A DNA stretch of 20,743 nt, taken from assembly GCA_021811865.1 (NCBI GenBank), contig JAKAQB010000062.1, positions 1-20,743 of the forward strand, written 5' to 3'. This DNA comes from Actinomycetes bacterium (GTDB taxonomy: Bacteria > Actinomycetota > Acidimicrobiia > Acidimicrobiales > Palsa-688). Shown piece after piece: positions 1 through 6,615 of this stretch. Made by a program: the position numbers and the translations under genes. Below the pieces are notes generated by a model. That model did not search any database. It was not told the DNA's origin and saw only the letters and a program-made list of their open reading frames with translations. How positions within the stretch are numbered: position 1 is the first letter of the stretch; the number at the start of each line of letters is the position of its first letter.

Positions 1-602
1 TGGGGCTTCGGTGCGGCGACGACACCGACGCCGACGGCGATGATGCCCGCCGCCACCACCTCGAAGGGGAGGCGGATGCCGCCGAAGGTGTAAAGCACGC
101 TTCCGAAGAACGGGCCCATCGAGATGCCCACCATCTGGGCGCTCGACAGCACCCCGATGCGCTGGCCGCGGCGGGCGCCGGTGACCCCGACGCTCGCCTG
201 GCGGAGCGCTGCGGGCTGCACGATGCCGTAGCCGACGCCGCCGAGGGCGCGGGCGACCACCAGCTGGGTGAGGTTGCCGGCGAACGCGAACCACACCAGG
301 CCGGCGGCGCCCAACACGAGCCCGCCGAGCAGCAGCCGCTCCCCGCCGGCCCGGTCGAGGAACGGGCCGGCGGTGAGCTGGGCGAAGAGGGCGGCGAAGA
401 AGCTGGCGCCGGACATCAGCCCGAGGGCGTAGGTGGCGAGGTGGTGGATGCTCTGCAGGTGGGCGAGCAGCGGGAACAGCACGCCGATGCCGGCCGCCTC
501 CAGGCAGACGGCGGCGGCGAGCAGCGCGAAGCGCAGGTCCCTTCCCGGGGCGGCCGCGCCGGGCGCGCCGGGCTCTGGGTGTCCGGCCGGCGACTCGGTC
601 AC
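1..602 (-). CDS. MFS transporter, N-terminal part (runs off the window)
   Basis: The reverse strand reads open from a GTG at 602 to the window edge, giving about 200 residues of a membrane transporter of the major facilitator superfamily. After a Pro/Ala/Gly-rich cytoplasmic start there is a first membrane helix around residues 24-45 (RFALLAAAVCLEAAGIGVLF), then several more hydrophobic helices. The loop GPFLDRAGGERLLL resembles the MFS motif A between helices 2 and 3. The segment GSVLYTFGG with flanking helices fits helix 5. Substrate cannot be told from this half. The start was chosen because a TACGAT -10 element (611-616, reverse strand) sits 8 nt before the GTG and no Shine-Dalgarno sequence is visible, which suggests a leaderless mRNA. 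It is divergent from nadE, with 93 bp between the start codons. A drug or sugar efflux role is possible but unproven. Confidence 0.88.
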   Translation of the reverse strand, partial: MTESPAGHPEPGAPGAAAPGRDLRFALLAAAVCLEAAGIGVLFPLLAHLQSIHHLATYALGLMSGASFFAALFAQLTAGPFLDRAGGERLLLGGLVLGAAGLVWFAFAGNLTQLVVARALGGVGYGIVQPAALRQASVGVTGARRGQRIGVLSSAQMVGISMGPFFGSVLYTFGGIRLPFEVVAAGIIAVGVGVVAAPKP

Positions 603-610
603 GGCCGACG

Positions 611-616
611 ATCGTA
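611..616 (-). promoter_or_regulatory. -10 element of leaderless MFS gene
   Basis: TACGAT on the reverse strand, followed by 8 nt and then the GTG start at 602. No Shine-Dalgarno sequence lies between. The spacing would put the transcription start at or next to the start codon. Confidence 0.5.
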
Positions 617-682
617 CCGGCCGGTGCCGGCCCCGGTTCCGGGACGGCTCCGGCTCCGGGCGCTCCCGGCTCCGGGACGGCG

Positions 683-688
683 TACCCT
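683..688 (+). promoter_or_regulatory. -10 element of leaderless nadE
   Basis: TACCCT followed by 7 nt and then the GTG start at 696. No Shine-Dalgarno sequence is present. An 11-bp direct repeat TCCGGGACGGC (639-649 and 671-681) lies just upstream and could be a regulator site, though this stretch is so GC-rich that chance repeats are common. Confidence 0.5.
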
Positions 689-695
689 CGGGGGT

Positions 696-2405
696 GTGAG
701 CCGCCTCCGCCTGGCCCTCTGCCAGCTGGACCCCGTCGTCGGCGACCTTGCCGGCAACACCGAGGCCATCCTCTCCGCCCTGGCCGTGGCGGAGGAGGCC
801 GGTGCTGACCTCGCTGTCTTCGGCGAGCTGGCCGTCACCGGTTACCCGCCCGAGGACCTGGTCATGAAACCGGGCTTCGTGGCCGACAACCGCACCCATC
901 TTGCGAAAGTGGCGTCGGCCACCGGCCGGTGCGCAGCGATCATCGGGTTCGTCGACGAGTCGACCGACCTCTACAACGCTGCTGCGGTGTGCGCCGGCGG
1001 CGAGGTCCGCGGCGTGTACCACAAGCAGCGGCTACCCAACTACAGCGTCTTCGACGAGCAGCGGTACTTCTCCGCCGGCGCCGGCGCCGACCAGCTGTAC
1101 ACGATCGCCGGTGTCAGGGTGGGGGTGTCGATCTGCGAGGACATGTGGGACCCGGCCGGCCCCATTGCCGACCAGGCCGCCGCCGGCGCCGAGCTGATGG
1201 TCAACATCAACGGCTCTCCCTACTACGCCGACCGCCTCTCCGAGCGGGAGCACCTTGTGGCGACGCGGGCGGCCGACGCCTCCTGCCCGCTGGTGTACGT
1301 CAACCAGGTGGGAGGCCAGGACGAGCTCGTGTTCGACGGCGCATCCATGGTCGTGGACGGGACCGGCCGCGTCGTCACGTCCCTCCCGGCCTTCGAGGAG
1401 GCGGTTGCGGTCGTCGACCTGGAGATCCGGCCGGCGTACCGCAAACGCCTGGTCGACCCCCGTGGCCGGAGGGCCGCGGTCCCCCTCCCGGTGATCACGA
1501 TCAGCACCGAGGCGCGCCAGGCGGTGGACGCACCCCGCCTGGCACCGCCACCCGCCCGGCGGCCCGGCCCGGAGGAGGAGGTGTACCGGGCCCTCGTGGT
1601 CGGCGCGGGGGACTACGTCCGCAAGAACGGGTTCACCGACGTCATCGTCGCTCTCTCCGGCGGTGTCGACTCGTCCCTCGTGACCGTGGTCGCCGCCGAC
1701 GCCCTCGGCGCCGACCGAGTCCACACCGTCGCCCTGCCCTCCCGGTACTCGAGCGAGCACTCCCTCGCCGACGCCGCCGAGCTCGCCCGCCGGCTCGGAA
1801 CCGACCACCGCGTCATCCCGATCGAGCCGGCCCACGCCGCCTTCCTCGGGATGCTCACCCCGAGCTTCGCCGGGCTGGGCGAGGACCTCACGGAGGAGAA
1901 CCTGCAGAGCCGCATCCGGGGCGTGACGGTCATGGCCCTGTCCAACAAGATGGGTTGGCTGGTCCTCACCACCGGCAACAAGAGCGAGCTGGCGGTCGGC
2001 TACTCCACCCTCTACGGCGACACGGCGGGGGGCTTCGCGGTGATACGCGACGTTCCCAAGACGCTCGTCTACCGCCTGTGCCGCTGGCGCAACACCACCA
2101 GCGACGTCATCCCCGAGAGAGTGCTGGCCAAGCCACCGTCGGCCGAGCTGCGCCCCGACCAGCGAGACGACCAGAGCCTGCCCCCCTACGAGGAGCTCGA
2201 CCCGATCCTCGAGGCCTACGTCGAGGGGGACATGACAGCGGGTGAGATCGTCGCCGCCGGCTTCGACGAGGAGACCGTCCGGCGCGTCGTGCGCCTCGTC
2301 GACGCCGCCGAGTACAAGCGCCGGCAGAACCCGATCGGCGTCCGGGTGACACCCAAGGCGTTCGGCAAGGACCGCAGGGTGCCGATCACTAATCGCTACC
2401 GTTGA
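696..2405 (+). CDS. nadE: Glutamine-dependent NAD+ synthetase
   Basis: NadE makes NAD+ in the cytoplasm from nicotinic acid adenine dinucleotide, ATP and glutamine-derived ammonia, the last step of NAD synthesis. The 569-residue protein has two domains. The N-terminal nitrilase-fold glutaminase carries the Glu-Lys-Cys triad: Glu44 in FGELAVTGYPPEDL, Lys110 in HKQRLPNYSVFDEQRYF and Cys147 in SICEDMWDP. The C-terminal synthetase has the ATP-pyrophosphatase P-loop LSGGVDSS near residue 321, then TTGNKSELAVGYSTLYGD, and ends in the family-typical FGKDRRVPITNRYR. The reading frame stays open upstream to 441, but homology begins at the GTG at 696 (SRLRLALCQLDPVVGD), which also has a -10 element 7 nt before it, so I used that start. 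Family identity is very secure. Confidence 0.97.
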   Translation: MSRLRLALCQLDPVVGDLAGNTEAILSALAVAEEAGADLAVFGELAVTGYPPEDLVMKPGFVADNRTHLAKVASATGRCAAIIGFVDESTDLYNAAAVCAGGEVRGVYHKQRLPNYSVFDEQRYFSAGAGADQLYTIAGVRVGVSICEDMWDPAGPIADQAAAGAELMVNINGSPYYADRLSEREHLVATRAADASCPLVYVNQVGGQDELVFDGASMVVDGTGRVVTSLPAFEEAVAVVDLEIRPAYRKRLVDPRGRRAAVPLPVITISTEARQAVDAPRLAPPPARRPGPEEEVYRALVVGAGDYVRKNGFTDVIVALSGGVDSSLVTVVAADALGADRVHTVALPSRYSSEHSLADAAELARRLGTDHRVIPIEPAHAAFLGMLTPSFAGLGEDLTEENLQSRIRGVTVMALSNKMGWLVLTTGNKSELAVGYSTLYGDTAGGFAVIRDVPKTLVYRLCRWRNTTSDVIPERVLAKPPSAELRPDQRDDQSLPPYEELDPILEAYVEGDMTAGEIVAAGFDEETVRRVVRLVDAAEYKRRQNPIGVRVTPKAFGKDRRVPITNRYR

Positions 2406-2516
2406 GCCGGTGACCTCCCTACCGGCCACGGCTCCCCGCCGCTGCCGGGCCCGGCGCGGCGAGGGGGACCGCCTGCGAGACGAGATCCTCCTCGTGGCCG
2501 GCCCCGGCGGCCGAGC

Positions 2517-3050
2517 GTGAGCCTCACACTCGACGAGTCCGCCGCCATGGTCGGCGGCCACTGCTGGATCGAGCGCCGGCTGTTCGAGGTGCTCGGAGCC
2601 TGGGGGGTGGCTGCCGGCACCCCGGGTGCCGTCGCCATGCTGGACCGCCACAGCCAGCACGCCGCCTGGCGGGCTGCCCAGTGGTGGGACCGGCTGCCGG
2701 TGCTGGCCGGCATGGACCGCGAGTCGCTCGTCACCGCCCCGGCCGGCTGGGGCGAGTTGCTCGGCCTGGCCGGAGGCCACCTCCCAGCGCCCGACGGGGA
2801 CGCCGCCCTCCTTGCGGTGGTGCACCGCGTGGCGTTGCCGCGGCTGGTGGCCCGCTACCGCTACCACCGGCGCGAGGCGACCGCCGTCGCTGACGGCCCG
2901 GTCATCCGGACCCTCGCTCAGGCGGGCCACGACGCGCGCTCCGACTGGGAGGAAGGCGAGTCGTGCCTGCAGGAGCTCGTCGTTGACGGCGACTCGCTGG
3001 CGGCGGCCAGCGAAGCCGCCCGCCGCGCCGAGGGCAGCTTCGTAGGCTGA
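2517..3050 (+). CDS. Hypothetical helical protein
   Basis: A 177-residue soluble protein with no signal peptide or membrane segment, starting at a GTG. An internal ATG at 2547 is possible. I do not recognise it with confidence. It is predicted to be mainly helical, with a conserved-looking N-terminal segment HCWIERRLFEVLGAWG and the His-rich DRHSQHAAWRAAQWWDRLP (Glu19, Glu24, His45 and His48). Such paired Glu and His residues on long helices would fit a ferritin-like or MiaE-like four-helix fold, but this is only a guess. The C-terminal segment SDWEEGESCLQELV is acidic. It follows nadE by 111 bp with no clear promoter or Shine-Dalgarno sequence, so it may be cotranscribed with nadE. Codon use matches its neighbours, and GC-rich third positions support real coding. 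Confidence 0.7.
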   Translation: MSLTLDESAAMVGGHCWIERRLFEVLGAWGVAAGTPGAVAMLDRHSQHAAWRAAQWWDRLPVLAGMDRESLVTAPAGWGELLGLAGGHLPAPDGDAALLAVVHRVALPRLVARYRYHRREATAVADGPVIRTLAQAGHDARSDWEEGESCLQELVVDGDSLAAASEAARRAEGSFVG

Positions 3051-3068
3051 CGGCCGGCGCCGCTCGGC

Positions 3069-3074
3069 TACGGT
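3069..3074 (+). promoter_or_regulatory. -10 element of leaderless microprotein gene
   Basis: TACGGT followed by 8 nt and then the ATG at 3083, with no Shine-Dalgarno sequence. This supports the reality of the very short gene that follows. Confidence 0.45.
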
Positions 3075-3082
3075 ACGTGCCC

Positions 3083-3157
3083 ATGAAGAAGCTGCTCGTG
3101 TTGGCCGTGCTCGTCGGACTGGGGTTCTTCGCCGCCAAGAAGCTCAAGGTCGTCTGA
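3083..3157 (+). CDS. 24-residue one-helix membrane microprotein, DLW-39-like
   Basis: A 25-codon ORF encoding MKKLLVLAVLVGLGFFAAKK followed by LKVV and a stop. It has a Lys-rich start, a single hydrophobic helix of about 15 residues (4-18) and a basic end, so it should sit in the cytoplasmic membrane. The start closely resembles the actinobacterial DLW-39 small proteins (MKKLLVLA...), but it stops before the acidic tail with the DLW motif that gives that family its name. It could therefore be a shortened member or an independent small protein. It lies 32 bp after the 2517-3050 gene, has its own TANNNT element 8 nt before the ATG, and converges with the HAD gene 21 bp downstream. Function is unknown. 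Confidence 0.6.
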   Translation: MKKLLVLAVLVGLGFFAAKKLKVV

Positions 3158-3178
3158 GCCCTGCTCGTCTGAACCTGC

Positions 3179-3931
3179 TCAAGCCCGGCGCCGCACCAAC
3201 CAGGCGGTGACGAGGCCGGCCGCGACCACCGCGCCCCGCCCGCGGCGGTGCGCCGGTGGCGGGGCGGGTGGCACCTCGAAGCGGGCCACCTCCCAGCCCC
3301 GCACCAGAGCGACGCGCCGCAGGGCGCGGTCGGGGTTGACCGTCACCGGATGGCCGACCGCCTCGAGCATCGGCAGATCGGTGATCGAGTCGCTGTAAGC
3401 CCACGAGCCGGCCAGGTCGATGCCCTCCCGGCGCGCCAGCTCGGTGATGAGCGTCGCCTTGGCCGGGCCGTAGGCGTAGCGCTCGAGCCGGCCGCTGTAG
3501 CGGCCCCGATCGTCCAGCGCTGCACGTGAGGCGATCACCGTGTCGACGCCGAGGCGCGCACCGATGGGCTCGGCCATCTCCTCGGGCGCCGCCGACACGA
3601 GCACGACCCGCCGCCCGGCGGCGCGGTGGGCGGCGATCAGGCCCACCGCCTCGGCGTGGGTGATCGGGTCGATGACGTCGCCAAGGCCGTCCCGGACGAG
3701 GCTGCGCACCTGGGCCTGGTTCCAGCCGGACGTGATCGACAGCACCGACCGCTGGATGCGGGCGACGCGCCGGGGCCCGGCACCCCACCGCTGGTATACG
3801 GCGTGGGTCGCCACTCCCTGCAGCAGGTTGCGGCGCCGGAGCAGGCCGGCGCGGTACATGGCGGGCGCGAACGCCATCATCGACGAGCGGGCGAGCACGG
3901 TCTTGTCGAGATCGAAGAACGCCGCCTCCAC
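3179..3931 (-). CDS. HAD-IB family phosphatase (SerB-like)
   Basis: A 250-residue hydrolase of the haloacid dehalogenase superfamily, subfamily IB, related to phosphoserine and other phosphomonoester phosphatases. All four motifs are visible: motif I FDLDKTVL with nucleophile Asp7 and Asp9, motif II VLVSAAP with Ser113, motif III Lys158 in YGPAKAT, and motif IV YSDSITDLPMLEAVG with Asp181 and Asp185. VTVNPD after motif IV is also typical of HAD-IB. The C-terminus adds a Pro-rich linker and a hydrophobic segment (residues 234-246, AVVAAGLVTAWLV) ending in RRR, which could anchor the enzyme to the membrane. The GTG start at 3931 is preceded by TAGGAT and 7 nt, with no Shine-Dalgarno sequence. 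It diverges from the phoU-like gene. The true substrate is unknown; it may act on phosphoserine, phospholipid-related or other small phosphates. Confidence 0.92.
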   Translation of the reverse strand: MEAAFFDLDKTVLARSSMMAFAPAMYRAGLLRRRNLLQGVATHAVYQRWGAGPRRVARIQRSVLSITSGWNQAQVRSLVRDGLGDVIDPITHAEAVGLIAAHRAAGRRVVLVSAAPEEMAEPIGARLGVDTVIASRAALDDRGRYSGRLERYAYGPAKATLITELARREGIDLAGSWAYSDSITDLPMLEAVGHPVTVNPDRALRRVALVRGWEVARFEVPPAPPPAHRRGRGAVVAAGLVTAWLVRRRA

Positions 3932-3938
3932 CGGGGGG

Positions 3939-3944
3939 ATCCTA
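3939..3944 (-). promoter_or_regulatory. -10 element of leaderless HAD gene
   Basis: TAGGAT on the reverse strand, then 7 nt (mostly C) and the GTG start at 3931. No Shine-Dalgarno sequence. Confidence 0.5.
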
Positions 3945-4090
3945 CGGGCAGGGACCGCGGCCCGGAGCCCCGATGACTCCTGGCATCAAGTCCATCCCGC
4001 CGCCCGCCCACCAGCAGGGTCGGGCACCATCCCGGGACCCCCTTGCTCTGCAGCGGCGGCGTGAGTCACCACCTGCGGGTAACGCGTAGG

Positions 4091-4096
4091 TAGGCT
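4091..4096 (+). promoter_or_regulatory. -10 element of leaderless phoU-like gene
   Basis: TAGGCT followed by 7 nt and the ATG at 4104. No Shine-Dalgarno sequence is present. Confidence 0.5.
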
Positions 4097-4103
4097 CCGG
4101 CCG

Positions 4104-4751
4104 ATGGACGGCTCCCCTTTGCCCTACCAGGAGCGCCTGGGGGCCATCGAAGCCGACGTCATCCAGCTGTTCGCGCTCGTCGCCGAGGGTCTCGTGGCCG
4201 CGACGGACGCGCTGCTCTCCGGCGAGCCGGAGATCCTCGAGATCCTCCGGGGGCGGGAGCGGCCCATCGACGACCTCTACAAGGAAGTCGAAGAGGTGGT
4301 CGAGCACCACCTCGCCCTCGGAGCGACCGCCGCCACCGATCAGCGGTTCCTCCTCTCGGTGCTGCGGGTGGTGCCCGAGCTCGAGCGGTCCCACGACCTG
4401 GTGCTGCACATCGCCCGTCGCGCCGGCGGTGGATTCGGGGCGGAGCTGACGCCCCGCTGCCGGGGCCTCATCGAGCGGATGGGACGGCTCGGCTCGGAGA
4501 TGTGGCGCCAGGCGGCCGACTCCTGGTACGAGCGGGACGGCTCGGCGGCCGAAGCCCTCGTCGAGCGCGACGACGAGATGGACGACCTGCACGCCATCCT
4601 CACCGCCGAGCTGTCAGCTGGCCGCATGTCCCTGCCGGTGGTCGTGGACATGACCCTCGTCGCACGCTTCTACGAGCGGCTCGGCGACCACGCCGTCAAC
4701 ATCGCCCGCCGGGTTGCCTCCATCACTGGTTCGAGCAGTTCGGCCCGCTGA
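4104..4751 (+). CDS. phoU: PhoU family phosphate-signalling protein
   Basis: A 215-residue all-helical cytoplasmic protein of the PhoU family, which links the phosphate ABC transporter to the PhoR sensor kinase and restrains phosphate uptake when phosphate is plentiful. Two internal repeats show the metal-binding signature: ELERSHDLVLHIARR at about 92-106 and ARFYERLGDHAVNIARRV at about 187-204. The second is the classic E-R-x-x-D-H-A-x-N-I-A motif. Length matches the family (about 215-240). No pst transport genes or PhoR/PhoB pair lie nearby, so this is an orphan copy. The start is supported by a -10 element 7 nt upstream. A role in broader metabolic regulation, as for other orphan PhoU proteins, cannot be excluded. 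Confidence 0.93.
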   Translation: MDGSPLPYQERLGAIEADVIQLFALVAEGLVAATDALLSGEPEILEILRGRERPIDDLYKEVEEVVEHHLALGATAATDQRFLLSVLRVVPELERSHDLVLHIARRAGGGFGAELTPRCRGLIERMGRLGSEMWRQAADSWYERDGSAAEALVERDDEMDDLHAILTAELSAGRMSLPVVVDMTLVARFYERLGDHAVNIARRVASITGSSSSAR

Positions 4752-4784
4752 CCAAGGGAGGGGTGATGGTCCGGCTCCGGTGGG

Positions 4785-4790
4785 TACAGT
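4785..4790 (+). promoter_or_regulatory. Possible -10 element for the STAS/anti-sigma operon
   Basis: TACAGT lies 57 nt before the STAS start. An ATG at 4799 is 8 nt after it but opens a reading frame that does not match any gene, so here the mRNA probably has a leader with the Shine-Dalgarno sequence AGGAAGGAAGG just before 4848. Confidence 0.35.
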
Positions 4791-4847
4791 CCCGGTCGAT
4801 GCCCCCCGGGCCGTCACGGGACGTGCCGACGCGCAGGAAGGAAGGCC

Positions 4848-5186
4848 ATGGAGCTCGGTCTCGAGGTCGACGACAGCCGGTCGCCTTACACGGTCCTCGC
4901 CGTCAAGGGCGAGGTGGACGTGTACACGGCGCCCCGGTTGCGCGAGAAGCTCGTCGAGTTGGCCAGCCAAGGGCGCAACCAGATCATCGTCGACCTGGAG
5001 GGGGTCGAGTTCCTGGACTCCACCGGACTGGGGGTCCTCGTTGGCGGGCTGAAGCGGCTCCGCAGCAACGACGGCGACCTCGGGCTCGTCTGCACCGAGG
5101 CCCGGATCCTGAAGGTGTTCGAGATCACGGGGCTGACCAAGGTGTTCACGATCTCCGGTTCGGTCGACGAAGCGACCGCCAGCTGA
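4848..5186 (+). CDS. Anti-sigma factor antagonist (STAS domain)
   Basis: A 112-residue single STAS-domain protein of the SpoIIAA/RsbV type. In its unphosphorylated form such a protein binds the anti-sigma kinase and so frees a sigma factor. The phosphorylation site is Ser58 in the motif [16 protein letters not shown], and the N-terminal strand segment [18 protein letters not shown] is typical of the fold. A strong Shine-Dalgarno sequence (AGGAAGGAAGG) ends 2 nt before the ATG. The next gene, 28 bp downstream, encodes the matching HATPase kinase, so the two form a partner-switching module. No sigma factor gene follows, unlike the common three-gene arrangement; the partner sigma must lie elsewhere. 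Confidence 0.94.
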   Translation: MELGLEVDDSRSPYTVLAVKGEVDVYTAPRLREKLVELASQGRNQIIVDLEGVEFLDSTGLGVLVGGLKRLRSNDGDLGLVCTEARILKVFEITGLTKVFTISGSVDEATAS

Positions 5187-5214
5187 CCGGCCCGGTCCCG
5201 AGGAGCTGGCCCGT

Positions 5215-5700
5215 ATGATCGCCGCGCTGGAGCTGGCCGTTCCCGCAAGACCCGAGTACATCGCCATCGTGCGGTTGGTCGTGTCGTCGCTGGCGTCGGG
5301 CCGGCGGAACCTGGCCGACCAGCGGATCGACGACCTCAAGCTGGCGGTGTCCGAGGCGTGCACCAACGCCATCGAGGCCCACGCCCGCACAGGCACCGAG
5401 GAACCGGTAACCGTCCGTGTCCTGGAGGCGGACGAACGGATGGAGGTCGAGATAGTCGACCACGGCGGCGGCTTCGATCCCGACCGCCTGCCGCTCCACC
5501 CCCCGGTCACAGACCCCAGCCGGCTCGACTTCGAGCGGGGTCTCGGGATCCCGCTGATACGAACGCTCGTCGACCTGGCTCGCTTCGAGCACCTGGGGGA
5601 CGGGACCAAGGTGCGGATGGTCCTGTTCGGCGGGCCTGCTGACGACGCGGGCGACCAGACCAGCGAGATCATCCGGGCCGTCCTCGCCGACGAGGAGTAG
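5215..5700 (+). CDS. Anti-sigma factor serine kinase (RsbW/SpoIIAB-like HATPase)
   Basis: A 161-residue GHKL-fold ATP-binding protein. Family members bind and hold a sigma factor, and phosphorylate the STAS antagonist when ATP is available. The ATP-site motifs are present: N box SEACTNAIEAH (Glu48, Asn51), G1 box VDHGGGFDP (Asp82) and G2 box ERGLGIPLIRTLVD (109-111). A GAGGAG Shine-Dalgarno sequence sits 9 nt before the ATG. The gene lies 28 bp after the STAS gene in the same direction, and the pair is expected to be cotranscribed. The C-terminal 20 residues (ADDAGDQTSEIIRAVLADEE) are an acidic extension. The target sigma factor is not encoded here. Confidence 0.93.
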   Translation: MIAALELAVPARPEYIAIVRLVVSSLASGRRNLADQRIDDLKLAVSEACTNAIEAHARTGTEEPVTVRVLEADERMEVEIVDHGGGFDPDRLPLHPPVTDPSRLDFERGLGIPLIRTLVDLARFEHLGDGTKVRMVLFGGPADDAGDQTSEIIRAVLADEE

Positions 5701-5703
5701 CCC

Positions 5704-5709
5704 TACCAT
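5704..5709 (+). promoter_or_regulatory. -10 element of leaderless EamA gene
   Basis: TACCAT, starting 3 bp after the stop codon of the preceding kinase gene, followed by 6 nt and the GTG start at 5716. No Shine-Dalgarno sequence. This suggests the permease is transcribed separately despite the 15-bp gap. Confidence 0.5.
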
Positions 5710-5715
5710 GCGGCG

Positions 5716-6615
5716 GTGTCCCGCCGCGCCGTGCTGCTGTTCGCCGCCCTCGGTGTGATCTGGGGCGTCCCGTACCTGCTCATCAAGGTCGCCGTCCGCG
5801 AGATCACCCCGGCGACGCTGGTGTTCCTCCGCTGCGGCATCGGCGCTGCGATCCTCCTGCCCGTGGCGGCCGCCCGCCACCAGCTGCGACCCGTGCTGCC
5901 CCACTGGCGGGCGGTGCTGGCGTTCGCCGCCGCCGAGGTCGCCGTTCCGTTCTTCTGCCTGCCCACCGCCGAGAAGTCGCTGCCGAGCTCGATCACGGGG
6001 CTGCTCGTCGCCGCCGTCCCCCTGGCCGGCATCCCGATCGCCTGGATGCTCGGGCGGCCGCCGCGCCTCGGCCCGACCGGCGTCGCCGGGATGCTCCTCG
6101 GCTTCGCGGGTGTCGGCACCCTCGTGGGGTTCGACCTCTCCCGCTCCGAGCTCGGGCCGGCGGCACTCATGGTGCTCGTCGTGGTCGGCTACGCCCTCGG
6201 TCCCGCCATCGTCGGTCGTTGGCTCTCCGGCGTCCCGAGCCTCGGCGTCATCGCCGCCTCCCTCACCCTCAACGCCGCCGCCTACGCCCCGGCCGGGATC
6301 CTGCAGCTGCGAACCCACCTGGGCTGGGCTCCCCTGGTCGCGGTCGTGGCTCTCGGAGTCGTATGCACCGGCTTGGCCTTCATGGTGGCGTTCGCGCTGA
6401 TCGCCGAGGTCGGCCCCGTCCGCCAGACGCTCGTCACCTATCTCAACCCGGCGGTGGCCGTCGTCCTCGGTGTTGTCTTCCTCGGCGAAGCGTTCACGCG
6501 GGCGACGGGTGCCGGCTTCGTGATGATCCTCGGCGGCTCCTGGCTGGTGCTGCGCCGCCCCGGCCCCTCGGGCCGGCATGGCGCCGCTGCCCCCCTCAGC
6601 GTCCGAGCGAGTTGA
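5716..6615 (+). CDS. EamA family permease (drug/metabolite transporter superfamily)
   Basis: A 299-residue polytopic membrane protein with about ten hydrophobic helices arranged as two EamA repeats (roughly residues 5-137 and 150-283). The first helix contains FAALGVIWGVPYLLIKVA, the usual EamA start with a W-G-x-x-x-x-x-x-K pattern. The end of the second repeat has the family-typical YLNPAVAVVLGVVFLGEAFTRATGAGFVMILGGSWL segment, where Pro and Glu are conserved. Members export amino acids, metabolites or drugs; the substrate here is unknown. The GTG start was chosen because homology begins there and a -10 element lies 6 nt upstream. Its 3' end overlaps the 3' end of the convergent esterase gene by 20 bp. 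Confidence 0.92.
   Translation: MSRRAVLLFAALGVIWGVPYLLIKVAVREITPATLVFLRCGIGAAILLPVAAARHQLRPVLPHWRAVLAFAAAEVAVPFFCLPTAEKSLPSSITGLLVAAVPLAGIPIAWMLGRPPRLGPTGVAGMLLGFAGVGTLVGFDLSRSELGPAALMVLVVVGYALGPAIVGRWLSGVPSLGVIAASLTLNAAAYAPAGILQLRTHLGWAPLVAVVALGVVCTGLAFMVAFALIAEVGPVRQTLVTYLNPAVAVVLGVVFLGEAFTRATGAGFVMILGGSWLVLRRPGPSGRHGAAAPLSVRAS

Noticed and set aside
1032..2930. A 632-codon reverse-strand open frame opposite nadE and the next gene
   Set aside because: Same reason: it is antisense to a clear nadE, has no family motif, and has a biased composition.
4799..5218. An ATG 8 nt after TACAGT as a leaderless gene start
   Set aside because: Its frame is out of register with the STAS gene, gives an Arg/Gly-rich non-protein string, and the STAS gene has its own strong Shine-Dalgarno sequence.
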